Part shown: positions 8,498 to 15,746 of the stretch, piece after piece | Numbering within the stretch: position 1 is the stretch's first letter | How the letters are laid out: each line of letters begins with the position of its first letter | Origin: Geothrix sp. 21YS21S-4 | GTDB taxonomy: Bacteria > Acidobacteriota > Holophagae > Holophagales > Holophagaceae | Assembly: GCF_030845995.1 (NCBI RefSeq) | Contig: NZ_CP132719.1 | Location: forward strand, 744,001-808,000 | DNA: 64,000 bases | Direction of reading: 5' to 3' | Made by a program: the position numbers and the translations under genes | The notes under the pieces: model-generated | Databases searched by the model: none | What the model saw: the letters and a program-made list of their open reading frames with translations, nothing else | What the model was told of the DNA's origin: nothing

Positions 8498-9293
8498 GAA
8501 GTAACCTGCGACGAAGGGCCTCCATCAAAGCGTCTTCGGTCTGAAAGAGAGAGAAAGCATTAATGTTAACTAGATCGAGTTCTTGGAGGACTCGATCGCA
8601 CTCAGAGGCTGGCAACGTGAACCGCCATAATCGATCTTGGGACGCGAGATTTTGGTCGAAGACGGACTCATGGCGGACGAACTGCCACTTGCTATCGATG
8701 AATTGCCAGCAGATGGTGTACTCGGCTTGTTGGAGAAAGTGCCGCGGATGAGTTCGGACGTAGGGACCCTGGGACCGAATCTGAGGGGCATTCGACGATC
8801 CAACCTTTCCAATGCCAGCGAATTCCTGGTAGGCGTAGATCGCGATTCGGTCGCCATGAGGTGCCCGGCAGGCGAAATAAGCTGCGATATGGAGGGATCT
8901 GGTCCAGTCCAATAAGGGGGAGGGAAATCCGTGGTGCCGAAGGTGTACAAGATAGTCGTAGTTGGGTAATGGAGTGAAGTGCGGTCGCTGGTAATCACTA
9001 AAAAGTTTATTGATTTCGATGCAGTTGATGGCATCCCAGCGGCGATCTGTGAATGACTCGATTAGGGGTTTCACTATTTCACCGAGCCGATAGTAGTCGC
9101 CAATCGTCCGGATGCTTGGACCATGTCGTTCCAGCGTGGTCTCGAGGCCCCACCTTGCGTCGCCTTGGCCTCGATAAAGGAAAGATGATCGGCTCAGGCG
9201 CTCGACAGGACCTGGCGAAAAAATTTCTTGCTGGAGCCCTCGGACTTCATCCTGAAGCATCCGCCAAGACTGGCAATCATACTCACAGAGCAT
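8475..9293 (-). CDS. FRG-domain protein
   Basis: This is a 272-residue protein with the FRG domain hallmarks: FLYRGQGDARWGLETTLER near residues 38-56, then a helical stretch, then VHLRHHGFPSPLLDWT near 121-136 and the IAAYFACRA segment. FRG proteins are small, often stand-alone, and recur in phage-defence and mobile regions; their biochemistry is poorly defined. Base composition is visibly less GC-rich than neighbours. The last codons (LLPGPEEAG) lie inside an attC-like sequence, suggesting the gene arrived as, or recombined with, an integron cassette in inverted orientation. Confidence 0.8.
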   Translation of the reverse strand: MLCEYDCQSWRMLQDEVRGLQQEIFSPGPVERLSRSSFLYRGQGDARWGLETTLERHGPSIRTIGDYYRLGEIVKPLIESFTDRRWDAINCIEINKLFSDYQRPHFTPLPNYDYLVHLRHHGFPSPLLDWTRSLHIAAYFACRAPHGDRIAIYAYQEFAGIGKVGSSNAPQIRSQGPYVRTHPRHFLQQAEYTICWQFIDSKWQFVRHESVFDQNLASQDRLWRFTLPASECDRVLQELDLVNINAFSLFQTEDALMEALRRRLLPGPEEAG

Positions 9294-9576
9294 GAAAACT
9301 CCTCGGAACTTATGCCTGCGCAGGGTTGCGGTTCACCTTCTGCAAGAAGGATAGAGCAACGCAGAGATGCAAGGTGAGCGCCGTTATTGGCTCAGCCTCC
9401 ATGAGCAGACTTTCTCTGCATGATTTTTGAGCTGCTCTGGGGCATTCTCTAGATTTTCCTCAGATCGGTAAATATCCCCGGAATTCCGGCGGGTGGTTGG
9501 GCCTGCCGATTGTGCCTGTAATCTAGACTGCCCTGGGGCTTCTTATCGAGGCTTAACAGGATGAATCCAATTGAGC
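9294..9576. other. Gene-free AT-richer stretch upstream of the FRG gene
   Basis: No credible coding sequence is seen. The stretch is less GC-rich than the chromosome average, holds a short hairpin (CTTCTGCAAGAAG near 9337) and the palindrome CCGGAATTCCGG near 9478. It presumably contains the leftward promoter for the FRG gene, though no clear hexamers stand out. Confidence 0.4.
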
Positions 9577-9696
9577 TTAAGGTGGGCATAGCTCATGGCA
9601 GATCAGCTCTTGCTCCAGGATTTGCCGCTGGATTTGCTCCAGATCGCGGCAGTTGATCCCGCACCCCTTCTGCGCCCACGGCCAGTCGCGGCGACC
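9577..9696 (-). pseudogene. Degenerate fragment of a second sprT-like gene
   Basis: Read leftward, 9696 to 9577 encodes RRDWPWAQKGCGINCRDL followed by a helix ending ILEQELICHELCPP and a TAA stop. This lines up with RRDWPWPQQVCGMNCHDP and ILEHELIHYKLW of the intact gene at 7919-8317. The metal-binding HELIH has become QELIC, so it would be catalytically dead. The rest of the gene is absent on both sides. It sits just downstream of the hemolysin III gene and with the intact copy brackets the FRG gene. Confidence 0.7.
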
Positions 9697-9775
9697 CCCA
9701 GCGGGCTCCCAGGAGAAACATCGCGCGAAGGTACGCTTTCGATGCCGGCATGAATCGAATCCATTTCCCGCCTGT

Positions 9776-10390
9776 TCACGAAACGAATTTCAGCACGGTG
9801 ACATAGTGGCTGGTCGTCCCGCCGAGGACGAACAGATGCCAGATGCCATGGCCGTGGGGCACGCGCTTGTCCAGGATGTAGAAAACCACCCCAATCGTGT
9901 AGAAGAGGCAGCCGCTCAGCAGCCAAGCCCATCCTTGCCCATGCAGTCCCCGGCTGAGGGGTACGCATACGGCCACGCCGCACCAGCCCATCAGCACGTA
10001 CATCAACACCTGTGGCGGGGATTCGCGGGCTCGCCACAACTCCTTGAGGATGCCGAGAACGGCCAGGGACCACACCACCCCCAGCAGGCCCCAGCCCAGA
10101 GGACCCCGGAGGGACACCATGCAGAAGGGCGTATAGGTTCCGGCGATCAGGATGTAGATGGCAACGTGATCGGCCTTGGCCAGATGTTCCTTGATCGGCC
10201 CTCGAAGGCTGTGAAGCAGCGTGGATGCGGCGTAGAGAAGAACCATGGACAGGCCGAAGACACTGAAGCTGACTGTCTTCAGGAGATCACCGTCCTGGAG
10301 TGATTGAGCAATCAGAACGGCTGCTCCCGCGATGGCCAAGGCCAACCCCAGCAGATGGGTCAGGCTGTTCAATCGCTCGCCGTGATACAT
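9776..10390 (-). CDS. Hemolysin III / PAQR-family membrane protein
   Basis: This is a 204-residue protein with about seven membrane helices. It has the family motifs STLLHS near residue 57, ADHVAIYILIAGTYTPF near 73-89, and GHGIWHLFVLGGTTSHY near the C-terminus, whose histidines form the putative metal site of the PAQR/HlyIII superfamily. Bacterial members (YqfA/TrhA-like) are linked to membrane lipid homeostasis; haemolytic activity is seldom shown. It starts at ATG 10390. Confidence 0.88.
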   Translation of the reverse strand: MYHGERLNSLTHLLGLALAIAGAAVLIAQSLQDGDLLKTVSFSVFGLSMVLLYAASTLLHSLRGPIKEHLAKADHVAIYILIAGTYTPFCMVSLRGPLGWGLLGVVWSLAVLGILKELWRARESPPQVLMYVLMGWCGVAVCVPLSRGLHGQGWAWLLSGCLFYTIGVVFYILDKRVPHGHGIWHLFVLGGTTSHYVTVLKFVS

Positions 10391-10570
10391 GGGCCCCCCT
10401 GGCTAAGGGGTAACGCGCCACGGTGGGGCCCGCAGTGAATTCAATGGAACATCCGATGAGGGGTTGCACGTGGATCTTCACGGCGAAGAAACAGGGATTC
10501 CGGATTGATCGCTTCCGCGGGTCATTACACTTGGAACTTGGAGCCGAATACCTTCTAACGGTGAGGCGCG

Positions 10571-11413
10571 ATGCCCTTGCTTTCTCGCATCCGACCGCTG
10601 CTTCCCGAAGGGGACGCGCGCGAGTTCAGCCTCCAGGCGGACTACTTCGACGGTCAGATTGACCTGAAGGCCTTTTCCGCAGCCCATCCTCATCACGCCA
10701 TTCTGAATTCCAATCCCCTGATCTTGGAGCCCCGGCAGGGGAATTACGTATACCTCTCTCGATTCGGAGGGGTCGTATTCTGGAATTGCGCGGGGGACCT
10801 GATCCAGCAGGTTCATGATGAACTGAAGCGCCTTCCCGGCCTCAGCCGGATGGAAGAGCAGGCGCGGGACACCCTTCTGGTGCGCGTGGGTTCCACGGAG
10901 GATTCCGTGGGATTCAGCGAGGTGAACCTTCGGGGCCTCACCTTGGAGAAGCTGAGCATCGTCAGCCTCGCGCTCGCCCAGAGCGTGGCCCTCGATCACT
11001 TCGAGGCGGCTGTCAGTCAAGCCATGGCAAGGTTCCAGCCGGTCGTCCACGCCCTGAGCCGGGATGGAAAGCTGGCGGTCCCCCACCGGGAATTACTGCG
11101 CATTGCGGGCTTCGCCATGGAGGTCCGGGCGGTGGTGCTGGAGAATCTGACCTTGTTCGATGACCCTCCCGAGACCTGGGAGAGCGAATCCCTGGCCCAC
11201 CTTGATGGCGCGCTCTTCGACCAGTTCGACCTTGAGGAACGGCTCGGGGCCATCCGGGAGAAACTCGCCTATCTTCAGGACACAGGCGCCACCTTTTTGG
11301 GGCTTCTGGACACCCGCAAGAACCATCGCCTGGAATGGGTGATCATCTTGCTGATTCTTGTCGAAATTCTTCTCGCCGTAGGCAAGGACCTGTTTAACCT
11401 GGGAGCCAAGTGA
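10571..11413 (+). CDS. RMD1/YagE family (DUF155) protein
   Basis: This is a 280-residue protein with a soluble N-terminal region, including VVFWNC near residues 68-73 (typical of the DUF155 core), a helical region, and a C-terminal membrane anchor RLEWVIILLILVEILLAVG near 253-271. This arrangement matches the RMD1/YagE family, conserved from bacteria to mitochondria; the yeast members act in mitochondrial inner-membrane organisation and translation, and the bacterial role is unknown. A purine-rich GGTGAGG precedes the ATG. It is followed by a small unknown gene in the same direction. Confidence 0.8.
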   Translation: MPLLSRIRPLLPEGDAREFSLQADYFDGQIDLKAFSAAHPHHAILNSNPLILEPRQGNYVYLSRFGGVVFWNCAGDLIQQVHDELKRLPGLSRMEEQARDTLLVRVGSTEDSVGFSEVNLRGLTLEKLSIVSLALAQSVALDHFEAAVSQAMARFQPVVHALSRDGKLAVPHRELLRIAGFAMEVRAVVLENLTLFDDPPETWESESLAHLDGALFDQFDLEERLGAIREKLAYLQDTGATFLGLLDTRKNHRLEWVIILLILVEILLAVGKDLFNLGAK

Positions 11414-11475
11414 GCAGGATGGGCTCCTCGATTCAAACCGGATGATCAACAGACCTTCGTCGCACGTCTCGATGT

Positions 11476-11904
11476 TTGAACCTGTGGAGCACGTCTTTGC
11501 TGCAGACCCTCCCTCCGCCCGAGTCGCTGACCCATGATTCTTTTGAGGGCTTCCTTAAGACCCTCGAAGGGCAGGTACGGAATTCGGGCTACCTACTGGT
11601 TCTTCTCGACGGCCGTCTGCGGCTGGATGTCATGTTGCTGCGCCACGAGAAGAATCCGAGGGTGTACTGGGGGCTGAAGCCCCACCAGGACTGGGCGGTC
11701 AAGGCCACGCTGCTCCGGTTCGCCTCCGGGCAAGAACCCGTTCATGTGCTCTTGTCCCAGGAATTGGATGGTTCCTACGACGTGGTCGGATGGCTACTCA
11801 AGCGGGCGGAAGGACGCTTTTGGGCGCGCTCCATTCTTCCGGCTCAGGCCCAATCCCACTGGGAACACTGTGTGGCCCCGGCGTCCTCCGACCGGTACGT
11901 TTGA
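11476..11904 (+). CDS. Small hypothetical protein
   Basis: This 142-residue open frame has coding-like composition and no recognised domain. It has no ATG; a TTG at 11476 or a TTG at 11497 would be the start. Residues 38-56 (SGYLLVLLDGRLRLDVMLL) look like a beta strand pair, followed by a Trp-rich region. It follows the RMD1-family gene by 62 bases in the same direction and may be co-transcribed. It could also be a decayed gene lacking its original start. Confidence 0.5.
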   Translation: MNLWSTSLLQTLPPPESLTHDSFEGFLKTLEGQVRNSGYLLVLLDGRLRLDVMLLRHEKNPRVYWGLKPHQDWAVKATLLRFASGQEPVHVLLSQELDGSYDVVGWLLKRAEGRFWARSILPAQAQSHWEHCVAPASSDRYV

Positions 11905-12102
11905 TCCGTTTCCCTTCATCCTTTCCAGGATGGTGCGGCCGCGATCTTTCCGGTCGGAACGTCCTTGATTTTGGTGCACGCCAGGATCAAGGCCCAGGCT
12001 TCAGCCACCCAGGACCGGGATCGCGCGGGGGAAGTCTGAAATCGTGACGTGAACGCGGAGCAGGCTTCCCGCGACCCTTCTCGGTCTTATCGGCGCATCA
12101 GT

Positions 12103-13467
12103 TCAGGGCGCGGTGTACGTCGTCACCACGCCCGCGGGGGTGACGCCGCGGAGGTAGTGGTTGTAGGTGTCGGCCACGACGAGGTTGCCGGCGGGCGTCA
12201 CGGCGATCCCGCAGGGCAGGTTGAACAGGGCGGCGGTGCCGGAGCCGTCGGCGTTCCCGGAGTTGCCCCCGGAGCCGGCGGGGGTGCTGAGGCTCCCGTC
12301 GGCCAGGACGCGGCGGATGGCGTGGTTGTGGGTGTCCGCCACCCACACGGCGCCGGCGCCGTCCACGGCGACGGCCACCGGCCAGTAGAACTGGGCGGAG
12401 GTGCCCCGGGCATCGCTGAAGCCGTGGGTGGTCTGGCCCGCCAGGGTCGTCACCTGGGCGCCCGAGGCCACGGTGCGAATGCAGGAATTCCCGTAGTCGG
12501 CGACGACCAGGGTGCCATCGGCCTTGAGGGCGAGGCCGCTGGGCTGGTTGAGGCGCGCGGCGGCGCCCGTGGCGTCCAGGAGGCCGGGCGTTCCGGCGGT
12601 GCCCGCGAAGGTGGTCACGGTGCCGTTGGCGGCCAGCTTGCGGAGGGTGTGGTTCTGGGTATCCGCCACGTAGATCAGGCCGGTGCTGTCCACGGCCACG
12701 CCGCTGGGCGTGTTGAACCGGGCGAGGCTGCCGATGCCGTCCGCCGTGCCCGCCGCGCCGGCGGTGCCCGCCAGCGTGGTGACGGTGCCGTTGGGGGCGA
12801 TGCGCCGGATGGTGTGGTTGCCGGCGTCGGCCACCACCACGTTGCCCGCGGAATCGAGAGCCAGGCCCGCCGGATTGCGGAACAGGGCCGCGGCGCCCAC
12901 GCCATCGGCGCTGCCGGCGACCCCTTTGTTTCCGGCCAGGAGGGTCTTGCGGTTGGTGGCGTCCACCTTCCAGATGACGTGGTCCTCGCTGTCGGAGACG
13001 AAGATGTTGCCGGAGGCGTCCGCCACGACGCCCATCGGCGCGGTGAGGTCCACGGCCGCGACCACCGTCAGGGCGACCGGCGTGCTGGTGATGGAGCCCA
13101 GCGAGTTCGTCACCGTCACCGCGTACGAGCCCGAATCCTGGGCGGTGGGGCTGGAGAGGGTGAGCGTCGCGCTGCGGCCGCCCACGATATTCTGCCCGCC
13201 CTTGGTCCACTGGTAGGACAGCGTCACCGCGCCGTCCGCCACCACGGAGAGGCTGACCGACCGCCCGGAGATGACCGAGGTATCGACGGGCTGGGTCTTG
13301 ATCACCGGCGCCGAGCTTTCGTAGGGCGAGGACTTGCCTTTGGAGCAGCCGGTTCCCAGCGCGACGAAGGCCGCGGACAGGAAGAGGCCCGAGACGAGGG
13401 CGCCGGAGCGGACCGCGAACCGCCACCGGCCTGAGATTCCCTGGGGACCGACGGATTCAAGGGACAT
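12103..13467 (-). CDS. Lipoprotein with Ig-like domain and NHL-repeat beta-propeller
   Basis: This 454-residue protein has an export signal ending in lipobox ALGTGC (Cys41), an immunoglobulin-like domain at about 55-135 (SYQWTKGGQNI, DSGSYAVTVTNSLG), and then repeated NHL-type blades with motifs such as GVAVDSTGLIYVADTQNHTL and NLVVADTYNHYLR, spaced about 55 residues apart. NHL propellers bind ligands or partners; here the protein is predicted to be surface or periplasmic. No enzymatic motif is seen. It is convergent with the small unknown gene at 11476 and is preceded by an intergenic gap after aspS. Confidence 0.85.
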   Translation of the reverse strand: MSLESVGPQGISGRWRFAVRSGALVSGLFLSAAFVALGTGCSKGKSSPYESSAPVIKTQPVDTSVISGRSVSLSVVADGAVTLSYQWTKGGQNIVGGRSATLTLSSPTAQDSGSYAVTVTNSLGSITSTPVALTVVAAVDLTAPMGVVADASGNIFVSDSEDHVIWKVDATNRKTLLAGNKGVAGSADGVGAAALFRNPAGLALDSAGNVVVADAGNHTIRRIAPNGTVTTLAGTAGAAGTADGIGSLARFNTPSGVAVDSTGLIYVADTQNHTLRKLAANGTVTTFAGTAGTPGLLDATGAAARLNQPSGLALKADGTLVVADYGNSCIRTVASGAQVTTLAGQTTHGFSDARGTSAQFYWPVAVAVDGAGAVWVADTHNHAIRRVLADGSLSTPAGSGGNSGNADGSGTAALFNLPCGIAVTPAGNLVVADTYNHYLRGVTPAGVVTTYTAP

Positions 13468-13583
13468 GGAACCTCACGGGAAAGGGCGCGGAGAGAAGGC
13501 AGACCCGCTTCGGGCGGGGGTCGAGCCTCAGAAAAGGATGGAGCGGATGGGGGGAAAGTTCCACGTCATCCGCGGGCCTGAAC

Positions 13584-15554
13584 CTAGAACTCGAAGGTGG
13601 GACCGCTGAGGGTCCGCGCGTCCAGGATCTGTCCCTGGGCGTCGAGGGTGACGAGGCCCTGGGCCTGGCGGGGGGTCAACTGGGTGAGCTGCTGGAGAGC
13701 CTGGCCGCGGAGTTCGGGATTGCCGTTTTCGGCGCTCTCGAAGAACACGGCGCCCACCCGATAGGTCTGCTGGGTGTCGTGCAGCAGGTGCAGTTCCCGC
13801 AACTGGCGCTCGTCCACGGGGCTGGGGGCGTCGGTCATCAGGCAGCGGGCCTGGGCGGTCTTGGGGAAGGCGATGACCTCGCGGATGTTGTCCACGCCCG
13901 CCAGGATCATGACCAGGCGATCCAGGCCCAGCGCCAGGCCGCCGTGGGGCGGGGCGCCGTAGCTGAGGGCGTCCAGCAGGAATCCGAACTTGGCGCGGGC
14001 TTCGGCCTCGCCGATCCCGATGATCCGGAACATCCGGCTCTGGACTTCCGCGTCGTGGATGCGGATGCTGCCCCCGCCCACCTCGAACCCGTTGAACACC
14101 AGGTCGTAGGCCACGGCGCGGCACTTGCCGGGGTCCGTCTCCAGGAGGTCGAGGTCGTCGGGATGGGGGCTGGTGAAGGGATGATGGCAGGCGACGAAGC
14201 GCTGCCCCTCCTCGCTCCACTCCAGGAGGGGGAAGTCCACCACCCACAGCAGCTCGAAGCGGGATTCGTCCAGCAGGCCGAACTGCCGGCCCAGGCGCAG
14301 GCGCAACTCGCCCAGGACGCGGCTGGTCTGGGCGTCGGGCCCCACCGCGAAGATGGCCAGGCCCTCGCCCTCGATGGCGAGATGGGTCTTGAGCCGGGCT
14401 TCGTCCGCGGGCTCCAGGAACTTCTTGAAGCTGCTGGCGAGGCCCTCCTTGCCCCACTTGGCGTAGGGCAGGCCGCCGGCGCCCAGCTGCTTGGCCACTT
14501 CCTGCAGCTCGTCCAGCTGCTTGCGGCTCAGGGAACCTGCGGCCTCGCCGGGGAAGAACAGGGCCCTGACCCGGCGCTGGCCCTGGCTCTCGGCGGCGGC
14601 GCGGAACAGGTTGAAGCCCGTGTCGGCGAAGACGGCCGTGGCGTCCTGGATCTTCAGGGAGCAGCGGAGGTCGGGCTTGTCGGAGCCGTACCACTCCATG
14701 GCGTCCGCGTAGGGCAGGCGGGGGAAGGGCGCCGTCACGTCCTGGCCCACGATCTTGGCCAGCTTGATCATCAGGGGTTCCAGGACGCCCTGGATGTCCT
14801 CCTGGCGGACGAAGCTCATCTCCACGTCCACCTGGGTGAACTCGGGCTGGCGGTCGGCGCGCAGGTCCTCGTCCCGGAAGCAGCGGCAGATCTGGACGTA
14901 GCGCTCGAAGCCGCTGACCTGGAGCAGCTGCTTGAAGAGCTGGGGGCTCTGGGGCAGGGCGAAGAACTCCCCGGGGTGGACGCGGCTGGGCACCAGGTAG
15001 TCGCGGGCGCCTTCCGGCGTGGACTTGGTGAGGATGGGCGTCTCGAGCTCGATGAAATCGTGCTCGCGGAAATGGTTGCGGATGATGTTGGCGGTCTCGC
15101 TGCGGAGCAGCATGTTGCGCTGGAGCTTCTCCCGGCGCAGGTCCAGGAAGCGGTAGGTGAGGCGCAGGTCCTCGCCCACGCCCTCGTCCTCCAGGGGGAA
15201 GGGCAGGGGCGCGGCGGTGTTGAGGATCCGCAGGCCCGTCAGGCGGACTTCGACGTCGCCCGTGGGCAGGTTGGGATTCTTGCTCTCCCGCTCGGCCACC
15301 ACGCCCTCGGCGGCCAGCACGAATTCGCTGCGCACGGCCTTGAGCTTGGCCAGGAGTTCCGGATCGGCGGTCTCCTCGTTGGCCACCAGCTGCACCAGGC
15401 CCCAGCGGTCGCGCAGGTCCAGGAACACCAGCGAGCCCAGGTTGCGCACCCGGCGGCACCACCCGAACAGGCGCACGGTCTGGCCCGCGTGGTCGAGGCG
15501 CAGGTCGCCGTTGCGGTGGGTGCGTTGGAAGTCGCCGAGCTGGTCGAGTCTCAT
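13584..15554 (-). CDS. aspS: Aspartyl-tRNA synthetase with C-terminal extension
   Basis: This class II synthetase (656 residues) charges tRNA-Asp, and possibly tRNA-Asn if non-discriminating. It has the N-terminal anticodon-binding OB fold (VRLFGWCRRVRNLG), motif 2 region ERYVQICRCFRDEDLRADRQ, a bacterial GAD insertion, and motif 3 GGLALGLDRLVMILAG. The start MRLDQLGDF at 15554 has GGAGG just upstream. The usual bacterial ending (LMTDAPSPVDERQLRELH) is followed here by about 63 extra residues ending SGPTFEF, which is unusual. Confidence 0.95.
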   Translation of the reverse strand: MRLDQLGDFQRTHRNGDLRLDHAGQTVRLFGWCRRVRNLGSLVFLDLRDRWGLVQLVANEETADPELLAKLKAVRSEFVLAAEGVVAERESKNPNLPTGDVEVRLTGLRILNTAAPLPFPLEDEGVGEDLRLTYRFLDLRREKLQRNMLLRSETANIIRNHFREHDFIELETPILTKSTPEGARDYLVPSRVHPGEFFALPQSPQLFKQLLQVSGFERYVQICRCFRDEDLRADRQPEFTQVDVEMSFVRQEDIQGVLEPLMIKLAKIVGQDVTAPFPRLPYADAMEWYGSDKPDLRCSLKIQDATAVFADTGFNLFRAAAESQGQRRVRALFFPGEAAGSLSRKQLDELQEVAKQLGAGGLPYAKWGKEGLASSFKKFLEPADEARLKTHLAIEGEGLAIFAVGPDAQTSRVLGELRLRLGRQFGLLDESRFELLWVVDFPLLEWSEEGQRFVACHHPFTSPHPDDLDLLETDPGKCRAVAYDLVFNGFEVGGGSIRIHDAEVQSRMFRIIGIGEAEARAKFGFLLDALSYGAPPHGGLALGLDRLVMILAGVDNIREVIAFPKTAQARCLMTDAPSPVDERQLRELHLLHDTQQTYRVGAVFFESAENGNPELRGQALQQLTQLTPRQAQGLVTLDAQGQILDARTLSGPTFEF

Positions 15555-15622
15555 AGCCCTCCAGGATCGCATTCTCCCTGAGGTGGCTCAAGGCGAGGAG
15601 AAGGGTCCGGCCGGAAGGGAAT

Positions 15623-15714
15623 GAAAAAAGCGGAGAAAAGCGGAAATACCGAGGAGAGCGGAGATAAATCTGTTTCCGCTTTCCTCAGCTTTTCCGTATC
15701 CCTCTGCTTTCTAA
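15623..15714 (-). terminator. Long iterated inverted repeat / terminator after the RND operon
   Basis: The left side consists of purine-rich iterations of AAGCGGA/AAAGCGGAAA. The right side is the pyrimidine complement with mismatches (TTTCCGCTTTCCTCAGC, TTTTCCGTATCCCTCTGC). Read leftward, the hairpin ends in CGCTTTTTTC, so it can act as a rho-independent terminator for the efflux operon ahead of aspS. The construction resembles the element at 6303-6372. Confidence 0.6.
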
Positions 15715-15746
15715 ATATTTTTCCTGGAGATCTTCCGAACGTGGGG

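Noticed and set aside
9603-10073. A 156-codon frame over the sprT remnant and the end of hemolysin III
   Set aside because: It reads the sprT-like stretch out of its homologous frame and overlaps the real hemolysin III gene; the homology is in another frame.
13779-15581. A 600-codon open frame opposite aspS
   Set aside because: It is antisense to a complete, conserved synthetase, with repetitive Gln/Gly/Leu/Ala composition and no domain.
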